DNA of 10,285 bases from AVCC01 sp041736255 (GTDB lineage: Bacteria; Pseudomonadota; Gammaproteobacteria; Burkholderiales; Burkholderiaceae_D): NCBI GenBank assembly GCA_041736255.1, contig JBGSTZ010000057.1, forward strand, positions 1-10,285, in the 5' to 3' direction. The stretch's first letter is position 1; each line of letters opens with the position of its first letter. The notes under the pieces were generated by a model, which ran no database searches, had not been told where the DNA came from, and saw only the letters and a program-made list of their open reading frames with translations. Positions 1 through 5,374 of the stretch are shown piece after piece. Position numbers and translations under genes: made by a program.

Positions 1-2
1 AT

Positions 3-110
3 GAAACCGGCCGCAAGGCGGCAGACCATCTGAAAACCAACATGAAAATTATGCTTGACTCGATCTTCCCCAAATGGAACTCCACGATCTCACCGCAGGC
101 AGGTTCATGA
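3..110 (+). CDS. 3' end of an unidentified gene (partial)
   Basis: Read from base 3, this frame is open from the window edge to a TGA at 108-110 and gives 35 residues. The stretch is rich in Lys, Asp and hydrophobic residues, including KAADHLKTNMKIMLDSIF, which looks like an amphipathic C-terminal helix. The start lies outside the window, so family and length cannot be judged. It runs the same way as the Nudix gene but ends 106 bases before it, with a palindrome in between, so the two are probably separate transcription units. It could be a chance open frame; the protein-like composition is the only support. Confidence 0.35.
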   Translation, partial: ETGRKAADHLKTNMKIMLDSIFPKWNSTISPQAGS

Positions 111-130
111 GTTCGGGAAGTTATTTCGTA

Positions 131-145
131 CACGTTCCTAACGTG
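131..145. promoter_or_regulatory. Perfect inverted repeat, possible operator
   Basis: The 15 bases form a perfect palindrome: CACGTT, the 3-base spacer CCT, then AACGTG. It sits 71 bases upstream of the Nudix start, where an operator or promoter-proximal site would lie. No convincing -35/-10 pair was seen beside it. A role as a regulator binding site is inferred only from symmetry and position. Confidence 0.35.
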
Positions 146-216
146 GCGGTCCCGGGGAGGGCGATACAGTCATTTCTTTTGATTGCCGCTATGCACAAAG
201 ACCAAGGAGCGCAACC

Positions 217-864
217 ATGCCCGTACAGCATCCCCATCCCGATGACGCAGGCAACGCCGTCATAGTGCAGCATCCATTATTGCCAACGCCGGTTACGGCC
301 TTTGACGATCCGTTGCGCCTTGCCACCGTAATACCTGCGGGCCCCACTCCCGCTGTGCTCAACGGCATTCCATTGACCTCCTGGCGTGCAGTGCCGACTG
401 AATCGGCCGCATGGGCTGCGGTATCGGGCCAAATGGAGCTAAAGGAACCTCCTTTTGTTGCCCACCCTGGCACCCAACCTGCAGCGGGCGTCGTCATTCT
501 TGAGCCGGATGGTCGCGTGTGGCTGGTGGCGCCCAGCAATGGTTTCGCGGGTTACAAAGCGACCTTTCCAAAAGGACACGTCGATTCTGCCATGGCGATG
601 CAGGCCACCGCGATCCGGGAAGCGTATGAGGAGACCGGGTTGCAAGTCGAAATCGTTGATTTCTTGGGCGATTTTAACCGGACACTGACCAGAACGCGCT
701 ACTACCTGGCCCGGCGTGTCGGGGGAACTCCAGCCGACATGGGCTGGGAAAGCCAGGCAGTGCATCTGGTGCCGATGGCGCAACTTTTGAAAATGCTCAA
801 CCAACCTCGCGACCATGCCATCGTGGCCCTGCTGCTCTCGAAACTGGCTGATAAGGAGAATTGA
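217..864 (+). CDS. Nudix hydrolase
   Basis: The 215-residue protein carries a Nudix domain in its C-terminal two thirds (about residues 88-195). The Nudix box runs from G120 to L142 and contains the catalytic core REAYEETGL (R134, E135, E138, E139, G141), so hydrolysis of a nucleoside diphosphate linked to another group (NDP-X) is the expected reaction. The substrate cannot be read from the sequence; the adjoining FPKGHVD and box resemble housecleaning and ADP-sugar Nudix enzymes. The first Glu of the canonical box is Met126 here. The N-terminal 80 or so residues are Pro/Ala-rich and match no domain I know. The start is supported by AAGGAG at 203-208. The gene has intergenic DNA on both sides, so it is probably transcribed alone. 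The Nudix assignment is secure; the biological role is open. Confidence 0.88.
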   Translation: MPVQHPHPDDAGNAVIVQHPLLPTPVTAFDDPLRLATVIPAGPTPAVLNGIPLTSWRAVPTESAAWAAVSGQMELKEPPFVAHPGTQPAAGVVILEPDGRVWLVAPSNGFAGYKATFPKGHVDSAMAMQATAIREAYEETGLQVEIVDFLGDFNRTLTRTRYYLARRVGGTPADMGWESQAVHLVPMAQLLKMLNQPRDHAIVALLLSKLADKEN

Positions 865-961
865 TGATTTTCTAACGGGTAGAATTGCCCCGTGCTCAGG
901 TCACTGCTGCTATTACCAGCCAAATACAAGGCATCGAGTACGATAATTTCAGGGATTTCGT

Positions 962-991
962 TTGAGACGCGTATCTTCCACAATGTATATT
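962..991 (+). promoter_or_regulatory. Candidate sigma70-type promoter
   Basis: TTGAGA (962-967) and TATATT (986-991) are separated by 18 bases; each differs from consensus at one position. The site points toward the small gene starting at 1064. It overlaps the left arm of the 964-1018 inverted repeat, which would suit repression. The call rests on sequence resemblance only. Confidence 0.35.
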
Positions 992-1018
992 TACACGTTT
1001 GACAAATGATCGCGTCTC
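964..1018. repeat. Widely spaced perfect 8-bp inverted repeat
   Basis: GAGACGCG at 964-971 is the exact reverse complement of CGCGTCTC at 1011-1018, with 39 bases between. The arms bracket the AT-rich region containing the candidate promoter, upstream of the gene at 1064. Two half-sites for one regulator, or a looping pair, are possible. A long-loop hairpin is less likely. Confidence 0.4.
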
Positions 1019-1063
1019 TGCAGGAGTTGGCGCCGTATTGTCGCGAAAAGTGAGGGCGATGTG

Positions 1064-1309
1064 ATGAAATACCCGTTTCAGGGCCAATTAATAGTTTCAT
1101 GGGGTGACTTGAGAAAATTTGTTGGCGCCGTGGTGGAGCATGAAGCGCACACAACCGAGGAAAAAAATGCTGCTAGGAAGCGGGTTTGGTCTCGTATAGC
1201 GGAGGGCAAGAAAAAGGGTGAACTCCCCAGCAACTTGTCTGGAATTGATCCGCGCATTTTCTTTACTTGGGCGGTCAAGAAAAAAAATGGCAGCTATTAC
1301 TTGAAGTAG
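1064..1309 (+). CDS. Small protein of unknown function, 5' part of a probable split gene
   Basis: From ATG 1064 the product is 81 residues, with GAGGG at 1052-1056 as ribosome binding site; a GTG at 1061 is a second possible start. The protein is basic and helical in look, with an Arg/Lys-rich centre (about residues 33-52) and a GIDPRIFFTWAVKKK segment near the end. I do not recognise the family. The last codons cross a run of eight A (1280-1287). The minus-one frame beyond that run stays open for a further 104 codons and contains a coiled coil, so the ancestral protein was probably longer (about 180 residues). The last residues in this frame (NGSYYLK) may be out-of-frame readthrough. A free-standing 81-residue protein is the alternative. 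Confidence 0.55.
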   Translation: MKYPFQGQLIVSWGDLRKFVGAVVEHEAHTTEEKNAARKRVWSRIAEGKKKGELPSNLSGIDPRIFFTWAVKKKNGSYYLK

Positions 1310-1377
1310 AAGGCCTTCCCTATAACTCTCTGCACACTTCCAGTGTCGTTTGTTCCAATCTGGCTCGCTCGGGTAGT

Positions 1378-1602
1378 ATGCGCATTTTGGTAGAGACACG
1401 GGAAGATTCAGTGGCGGTTTTGCAAAAAATGTATGAAACCGCCGAAAATGCCCGGCTTGCACTGAGCATTGAAATCCGAAATCTGGGCCTGCGCCTGGAC
1501 GAATGTGAAAGCGAGTTATACGAATTGCGTAAAAAGGATAACGAACTTCGCGAACGAATGAGCACTTCCGGCAAAAAAGGGGGCCGAGGAAATACAAAAT
1601 GA
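1378..1602 (+). CDS. Coiled-coil protein, probably the 3' part of the gene at 1064
   Basis: From ATG 1378 this frame encodes 74 residues, mostly a heptad-like coiled coil rich in Glu, Leu, Arg and Lys (about residues 15-58), ending in a basic tail (KKGGRGNTK). No good ribosome binding site precedes 1378: GGGTAG is the nearest purine stretch. The same frame is open upstream to the A8 run at 1280-1287, where it joins the 5' gene by a minus-one shift. Lack of an independent start signal and immediate adjacency suggest these are two halves of one gene, broken by an indel or joined by frameshifting. A separate small coiled-coil protein is the other reading. Function is not recognised. Confidence 0.5.
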   Translation: MRILVETREDSVAVLQKMYETAENARLALSIEIRNLGLRLDECESELYELRKKDNELRERMSTSGKKGGRGNTK

Positions 1603-1605
1603 TGA

Positions 1606-1640
1606 CAGAAATGGGGAAAGCCTAGCTTTGCCGGTTTCTG
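1606..1640 (+). terminator. Imperfect hairpin after the split gene
   Basis: CAGAAA (1606-1611) pairs with TTTCTG (1635-1640). Inside, AAAGC (1618-1622) pairs with GCTTT (1625-1629) around a 2-base loop that opens on folding, with mismatches between the two stems. It lies just past the stop at 1602 and upstream of the next gene. There is no good T-run after it, so it is a weak terminator candidate and could instead be an operator for the gene at 1688. Confidence 0.3.
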
Positions 1641-1687
1641 TTCCCATACTGAGGGGCCATGACTAACAACGCTCAAGGAGCGATTTC

Positions 1688-2752
1688 ATGGCTCAAGAAG
1701 TTTCCACAATGGCTGAAAATGCCGCCACCACAACGCAGGAAGCTACTACCCTGCGCTTTCCCGAAGTCCAATATGGTGTCAAATGGTGCCGAGGTTTGGG
1801 CGCGAAATTGACGGATGACTTGCCGAACGTGATGTGGCACGCAGGATCAGCAACGTGTAAATATAGCTATTCTTCTCTGGTGCTTCCAGTCCGAACTGAA
1901 GCCATTGCTGCGGTCTGTCGGATTTTTAGAGTAACCGGATTGGACGTGTCACTCGATACCCGTGCCCAAACAATGGGTGATCTCGTCAAAGTCTCCAGTG
2001 TCGCAAAATTTGCACAGCCCCAGCCATTCAACGTTTGCGGCACTGATCGTGCCGAAGGTATCGCAATCGCCGAGCAAGTCCTGGCAAAATTCCGAGCACA
2101 GAGTTCCCCCGTTATTCATATCAAAATATTAGCCAAGGTACTGGCTGATCTCGTTAATGCCAATGTTAACTGGACGAATCTGGAAGCCATCCAGCGACGG
2201 ATTCGTGGATTTTCTGAAACTGTCGGCCCTGTTCTGGGGCAGATGAAGCTAGTAAAGATGGTTTTGGCAAGCACATACAAGCCCCATTGCGTCAATGCGA
2301 TGAACACACTCGACTTTCTAGAGGGCCACAAGGCGGCGGTATCAGTATTAGATCGCCTTGCTGATGTTACGTCATCGCAAAAACAGATTGATGTTCTTGC
2401 CGATGCTATTGGTGACTTGATCGACTTTCCTCTGAATGGACAAAATGTCGAAAACACCCTGTTTCGATTGCAAGGCTTTGCGACGATAGTGGCCGATAAG
2501 TTGGCTGACAGGGTTCTGTCGACACAAATTTTAGACCCCGATGTCACAAAGCATGATGCCTCCAGCAAGGCATCAATGGACTATCCAGTAGCGGAGAAAG
2601 CCATGTCAGGAAAATTTCACGACCAGCTCCCGATCACCCCTGAAATATGGGAGAGCCGCTGCATGAATCGGACCGAGATGGCGCAGAACATTGCCAGACT
2701 TAATGGCAAGCCGGCAAAGAAAAGCAGGCGCATTTATTGTGTACATCCCTAA
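1688..2752 (+). CDS. Unrecognised 354-residue protein
   Basis: The reading frame is long and protein-like, with a clear ribosome binding site AAGGAG (1675-1680) seven bases before ATG 1688. I do not recognise the family. The first 20 residues are Thr/Ala-rich and probably flexible. A mixed alpha/beta-looking region follows (about 25-110). Residues about 125-290 look helical, with repeated short helices containing Ala, Leu, Val and Asp. No signal peptide, membrane segment, nucleotide-binding loop or obvious metal site was seen. The C-terminus is basic (KPAKKSRR). It ends 25 bases before the ParB-like gene in the same direction, so the two may be co-transcribed. That places it in a plasmid or phage maintenance setting, but this is context, not function. 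Confidence 0.75.
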   Translation: MAQEVSTMAENAATTTQEATTLRFPEVQYGVKWCRGLGAKLTDDLPNVMWHAGSATCKYSYSSLVLPVRTEAIAAVCRIFRVTGLDVSLDTRAQTMGDLVKVSSVAKFAQPQPFNVCGTDRAEGIAIAEQVLAKFRAQSSPVIHIKILAKVLADLVNANVNWTNLEAIQRRIRGFSETVGPVLGQMKLVKMVLASTYKPHCVNAMNTLDFLEGHKAAVSVLDRLADVTSSQKQIDVLADAIGDLIDFPLNGQNVENTLFRLQGFATIVADKLADRVLSTQILDPDVTKHDASSKASMDYPVAEKAMSGKFHDQLPITPEIWESRCMNRTEMAQNIARLNGKPAKKSRRIYCVHP

Positions 2753-2777
2753 TCGCGTTGCTGAAAGGGGGTGCCCA

Positions 2778-3677
2778 ATGAGTACCATCCTTGATGCCGG
2801 CATCCACATCGACAGTGAATTACAGGCTTGGATCGCTCCCCTGTCTGCTGACGAATATGCACAGCTTGAGGCCGGCATCATTGATGACGGGTGTCGTGAT
2901 CCGCTGGTCATTTGGAGCCATTATTTGCTGGACGGTCATAACCGTTACGAAATCTGCACTCGGCACAACATCGGATTTAAGACAGTAGAAAAATCCGGTC
3001 TTAAAACGAAGAATGATGCGCGAATCTGGATGATCCAGAACCAGCTGGCGAGGCGCAATGTGACCGATTACGCCCGTGCTGCGCTAGCTTTGAAATTGAA
3101 ACCACTGATAGCAGAACGGTCAGCATCCCGCATGCGGGCGGGTAAAGCCGACCCTGTGCAGATTTCTGTCCAGGGTACGGGAAGGACCCGTGATGAAATC
3201 GCAAAAGCCGCTGGAGTGTCGCACGACACCGTGCGCAAAGTCGAGTTGATCGAGGAAAGTGCCGCTCCAGAAGTCAAATCTGCTGTGCATACCGGTGCAA
3301 TCTCCATCCATGCAGCGGCACAGATTGCGACCCTCCCGAGGGATACGCAAGCGCAGATAGCTGCAGGCGGTATCGCTGACATCAAACAGGCTGCGGCCGA
3401 AATCCGGACTGCAAAGCCCAAGGTATACGAACGCACCAGCGAGTTGGAGTCGTTGCGAGAGCAGCTGGCAGAGTCCCGCCAGGCAGCTGCATTTCTGGCC
3501 GAAGAGTTGGCGGCTTACCGGGCCATCGAGTCTGGTGAACATCTGGAGGAAATCAAACGGCTGCAGGAGGAAAATCGCATCCTCAAAAGCCAACGCAACG
3601 ATTACACCGGGCAGACCTTGCAGCTCAAAAAGCAGCTGAGGCTGTTGCAACGTCAGACGGGAGGTTTCCATGTCTGA
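2778..3677 (+). CDS. ParB-like nuclease-domain/DNA-binding protein
   Basis: The 299-residue product has a ParB/sulfiredoxin-like N-terminal domain (about residues 20-75) with the signature-type box LDGHNRYEIC (51-60), equivalent to the G-x-R-R box of ParB proteins. A helical segment LARRNVTDYARAAL (90-103) follows, then a helix-turn-helix at about 138-160 (TRDEIAKAAGVSHDTVRKV). The C-terminal 80 residues are a strong coiled coil (about 220-293). The preferred start is ATG 2778 behind AAAGGGG (2764-2770); upstream in-frame starts would overlap the previous gene. No ParA partner or canonical parS site was seen. Plasmid- and phage-borne relatives act in partition or as transcription factors, and which applies here is unknown. 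The stop overlaps the start of a helicase-like remnant at 3670. Confidence 0.85.
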   Translation: MSTILDAGIHIDSELQAWIAPLSADEYAQLEAGIIDDGCRDPLVIWSHYLLDGHNRYEICTRHNIGFKTVEKSGLKTKNDARIWMIQNQLARRNVTDYARAALALKLKPLIAERSASRMRAGKADPVQISVQGTGRTRDEIAKAAGVSHDTVRKVELIEESAAPEVKSAVHTGAISIHAAAQIATLPRDTQAQIAAGGIADIKQAAAEIRTAKPKVYERTSELESLREQLAESRQAAAFLAEELAAYRAIESGEHLEEIKRLQEENRILKSQRNDYTGQTLQLKKQLRLLQRQTGGFHV

Positions 3678-3816
3678 AGAAATCAACCTGCGCCCGTATC
3701 AACTCGCATCCATCGTAGCGCGGCAAGATACGAACCACCGATCACAAACGCTGACGGTGTCATCCAGGCCGGGCACTGGCGCTTCACTTTGGCGGATTTG
3801 CTTCGGAAGCTGGTAG
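3670..3816 (+). pseudogene. Remnant of an SF2 (DEAD/DEAH-type) helicase gene
   Basis: ATG 3670 overlaps the ParB-like stop by 8 bases, with GGGAGG just upstream (3659-3664), a normal operon junction. The first residues, MSEEINLRPYQLASIVA, match the start of SF2 helicases, where an LRPYQ element precedes the Walker A loop. The frame then degenerates and stops at 3814-3816 after 48 codons, before any intact Walker A or DEAD motif. Another frame across the same bases gives DGVIQAGHWRFTLADLLRKL before stopping at 3823-3825, which reads like the C-terminus of a different or the same protein. The simplest reading is an internal deletion joining the helicase start to a distant 3' end, roughly between 3715 and 3750. 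Confidence 0.5.
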
Positions 3817-3819
3817 CAC

Positions 3820-4299
3820 ATGGCTAAACCGAAATCGAAGCAATCATATGCGGGTGGTTTCCTGCTGTTGCCGGCAGCGCTGCTGAATTGCCCCAAGTTT
3901 CGGGCGTTATCATCGAGCGGCGTGAAGCTGTTAATCGACATCGGCAGCCAGTACAACGGCAAAAACAACGGCGATCTGTGCGCCGCATGGAAAATTATGC
4001 ACCCGAAGGGATGGAAAAGTGAGGCCACCCTGAACAAGGCTAAAAAAGAACTGCTGGCGGCAGGTTTCATTGCGCTGACACGAGTGGGGCGATTACCCAA
4101 TCTGTGTGGTCTGTACGGCATCACCTGGCAGCCGCTGAATCCAAGCCCAAAATTGGACGTCGGGCCGAACGGTTTTCCGGTTGGCGCATGGGCGGAACTG
4201 CCGCCTGCAAAGTCCAGGAAAAACGCGATGACCACTACAGAAACTGTAGTCGCAAGACCCCGCATAGCTACAGAAACTGTAGTCGAAGAACATGCGTAG
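3820..4299 (+). CDS. Probable winged-helix replication-associated protein with embedded repeats
   Basis: The 159-residue protein has a compact helix-turn-helix/winged-helix-like region at about residues 28-103: FRALSSSGVKLLIDIG, then GWKSEATLNKAKKELLAAGF as a likely recognition segment, then an aromatic beta-like wing ending GLYGITW. The C-terminus is a low-complexity repeated tail in which TETVV occurs twice. Relatives I recall occur in plasmids and prophages near replication genes, often with a repetitive tail; this is memory, not a search. ATG 3820 follows GGAAG at 3805-3809. The DNA behind the tail holds two perfect copies of a 15-bp palindrome, with two more copies at and beyond the stop. 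The protein could bind those repeats, as lambda O binds iterons inside its own gene, but this is inference. Confidence 0.7.
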   Translation: MAKPKSKQSYAGGFLLLPAALLNCPKFRALSSSGVKLLIDIGSQYNGKNNGDLCAAWKIMHPKGWKSEATLNKAKKELLAAGFIALTRVGRLPNLCGLYGITWQPLNPSPKLDVGPNGFPVGAWAELPPAKSRKNAMTTTETVVARPRIATETVVEEHA

Positions 4300-4358
4300 C
4301 TACAGAAACTGAAGCTATTCGGGGCGAAATGGCCGTTCTATTACTTCAGAAACTGTAA
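4235..4358. repeat. Four-copy palindromic iteron-like array
   Basis: Copies start at 4235, 4268, 4300 and 4344. Copies 1 and 2 are identical perfect palindromes: CTACAG, spacer AAA, CTGTAG. Copy 3 has CTGAAG as its right arm, and copy 4 is CTTCAG-AAA-CTGTAA. The starts are 33, 32 and 44 bases apart, close to three, three and four helical turns, which would place bound proteins on one DNA face. The first two copies lie inside the preceding gene, the third straddles its stop codon and the fourth lies beyond. Iterons of a replication origin, or operators for self-regulation, are the two main readings. Confidence 0.75.
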
Positions 4359-4393
4359 TCCTTTATAGAAGTTACCAATGTACCCAGCGATAG

Positions 4394-4636
4394 GCAGCAA
4401 TCAGCGGGGCAATTTACCTTGATGCAAGGAAGCAGACATGGTCATCACTCGGCCATACGGGCAATATTTTTAATGCACTGCGTGGACCTGTCTCAATACT
4501 TAGCGCCCTTTATTCGGACGGTGATAAGTATGATTCGCCAGTCACCGCATTGCATAAGGAATTGCCTGCGGTGTTCAAGCCCTTTGAGCGCATCCTGCTG
4601 GGTACGCATGTGCCGAAAGGGGAGATGGAGAAATAG
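4394..4636 (+). pseudogene. Start-less C-terminal gene fragment, unknown family
   Basis: After a TAG at 4391-4393, the frame is open to TAG 4634-4636 and gives about 80 residues of convincingly protein-like sequence, including WSSLGHTGNIFNALRGPVS and, near the end, FKPFERILLGTHVPKGEMEK. There is no ATG, GTG or TTG near the beginning of the open stretch and no ribosome binding site, so it appears to be the 3' end of a gene that lost its front. I do not recognise the family. It lies directly after the repeat array and before the Rha-like remnant, in keeping with a deleted replication or phage region. A long overlapping frame starting at 4419 is less protein-like here. Confidence 0.45.
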
Positions 4637-4718
4637 CCGGCGATCTTTGTTTTATGCGTGCAAATTCAAGCAAAACATAGGCGCCATAGTGGTTCCATTC
4701 AATCAGAAGGATGGTGTT

Positions 4719-4898
4719 ATGAACGACATCGTAACTAAGGGCGCGAACGGCCATCTGGTTACAACGCCGCTGTTAATCTCGGCCGGTATGGAAGTAACGC
4801 ATGAGGCAGTTATCAAGCTGGTACGCACGCATTGGGTATCCCTACAGCAGTTCGGAAGGGTCGGATTTGAAATCGGAGTCGGAACCTTTGAAAGGGGG
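4719..4898 (+). pseudogene. N-terminal remnant of a Rha-type phage regulatory protein
   Basis: ATG 4719 has a good ribosome binding site, AGAAGGA at 4705-4711. The first 60 residues match the N-terminus of Rha family regulators: a short lead (MNDIVTKGANGHLVTTPLLI), then VTHEAVIKLVRTHWVSLQQF and GRVGFEI. In intact relatives this leads to a conserved LLNEQQATLL-type segment, which is absent. The frame instead continues as unlike sequence until 5276, running antisense through the antitoxin gene. The gene was therefore probably cut near codon 60, just before a new ribosome binding site at 4890-4897. Rha proteins are phage regulators, so this supports a prophage origin for the block. Confidence 0.55.
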
Positions 4899-4900
4899 CC

Positions 4901-5073
4901 ATGTCGTTCGCCAAACCAAAAGAGGCAGATTCAACTACAAAATTTGCAGGCGACATTCGGTACAAAAACACACGGTCCCGGCAATCGCCCTCGACAAGGG
5001 TATCTTCCGTCTGTCGAACAACACGCTGCGTGCCACGTGCTTCATTCAGGCAATTTCAACGGTATGGACTTGA
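4901..5073 (+). pseudogene. Possible small gene broken by an AC duplication
   Basis: ATG 4901 follows GAAAGGGGG (4889-4897), an excellent ribosome binding site. The first frame gives MSFAKPKEADSTTKFAGDIR, then YKNT, then Arg/Ser-rich nonsense to a stop at 5084-5086. A second frame from about 4972 gives TVPAIALDKGIFRLSNNTLR and ATCFIQAIS, ending at 5073. Removing one AC from the ACAC at about 4969-4973 would join the two as RYKNTVPAIALDKG. The last residues lie antisense to the 3' end of the antitoxin gene, so the original 3' end is probably also lost. The family is not recognised. Confidence 0.3.
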
Positions 5074-5369
5074 ATCCCGACCCTGAGGTTTTGTCTGATC
5101 GCGCCAAAGATTGCAGAAAGGTTATCCATGCCGGGGTTGCCTTTTTCCGACAACATACGGTGCAGGCTCTTGCTTGGCTTGGCTGTCGCGGTGGCCAATG
5201 CCTCAAAACCGACCGTAGCATTTACCAGGTCGCGCAAAATCAGACGCGCTGTATCTGGCTCGCCATTGAGAAATAAGCTTGCGGCTTCGTCAAGCAGCGC
5301 CTTGGCGAACGCTGGATCGCGTTGGACGCGCAGGGCGACGGTATGCTTGAAATCGCGTGTCAGTGCCAT
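5046..5369 (-). CDS. HigA-like antitoxin (addiction module antidote)
   Basis: The 107-residue protein matches the HigA-like/COG3636 type of antidote: ALTRDFKHTVALRVQRDPAF at the start, an LRDLVNATVGFEALA segment (45-59), and a helix-turn-helix around residues 53-75 (KPSKSLHRMLSEKGNP) that should bind the module's own promoter. It would neutralise the toxin made by the gene just upstream. ATG is at 5369, five bases after the toxin stop, behind an AGAGG ribosome binding site on the minus strand, so the two are translated from one message. The C-terminal VHTVEIA is a little unlike the usual end and may reflect fusion into the flanking remnant. Toxin-before-antitoxin order is typical of HigBA-type modules. 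Confidence 0.85.
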   Translation of the reverse strand: MALTRDFKHTVALRVQRDPAFAKALLDEAASLFLNGEPDTARLILRDLVNATVGFEALATATAKPSKSLHRMLSEKGNPGMDNLSAIFGAIRQNLRVGIQVHTVEIA

Positions 5370-5374
5370 GTTGG

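Noticed and set aside
2116..2568. Minus-strand frame of 150 codons inside the 354-residue gene
   Set aside because: It is a shadow frame: Ser/Arg/Cys-rich and without a ribosome binding site.
2778..3677. Chromosomal ParABS system
   Set aside because: There is no ParA gene and no parS-like palindrome in the window, and the ParB-like protein has a long coiled coil typical of element-borne relatives.
3120..3686. Minus-strand frame of 188 codons inside the ParB-like gene
   Set aside because: It is antisense to a gene with clear domains and a ribosome binding site, and its composition is typical of a shadow frame.
3699..4265. Minus-strand frame of 188 codons
   Set aside because: It is antisense to the winged-helix gene and the helicase remnant, with no own start signal or motif.
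4235..4358. CRISPR array
   Set aside because: The 15-bp repeats are too short, the spacers (17-29 bases) vary too much, and the first spacers are coding sequence of the preceding gene. No cas gene is present.
4419..5276. A 285-codon plus-strand frame that could be taken as one gene
   Set aside because: It reads the C-terminal fragment at 4394-4636 out of frame, then includes the Rha-like start in frame at 4719, then runs antisense through the well-supported antitoxin gene. It is a composite of unrelated DNA, not one protein.
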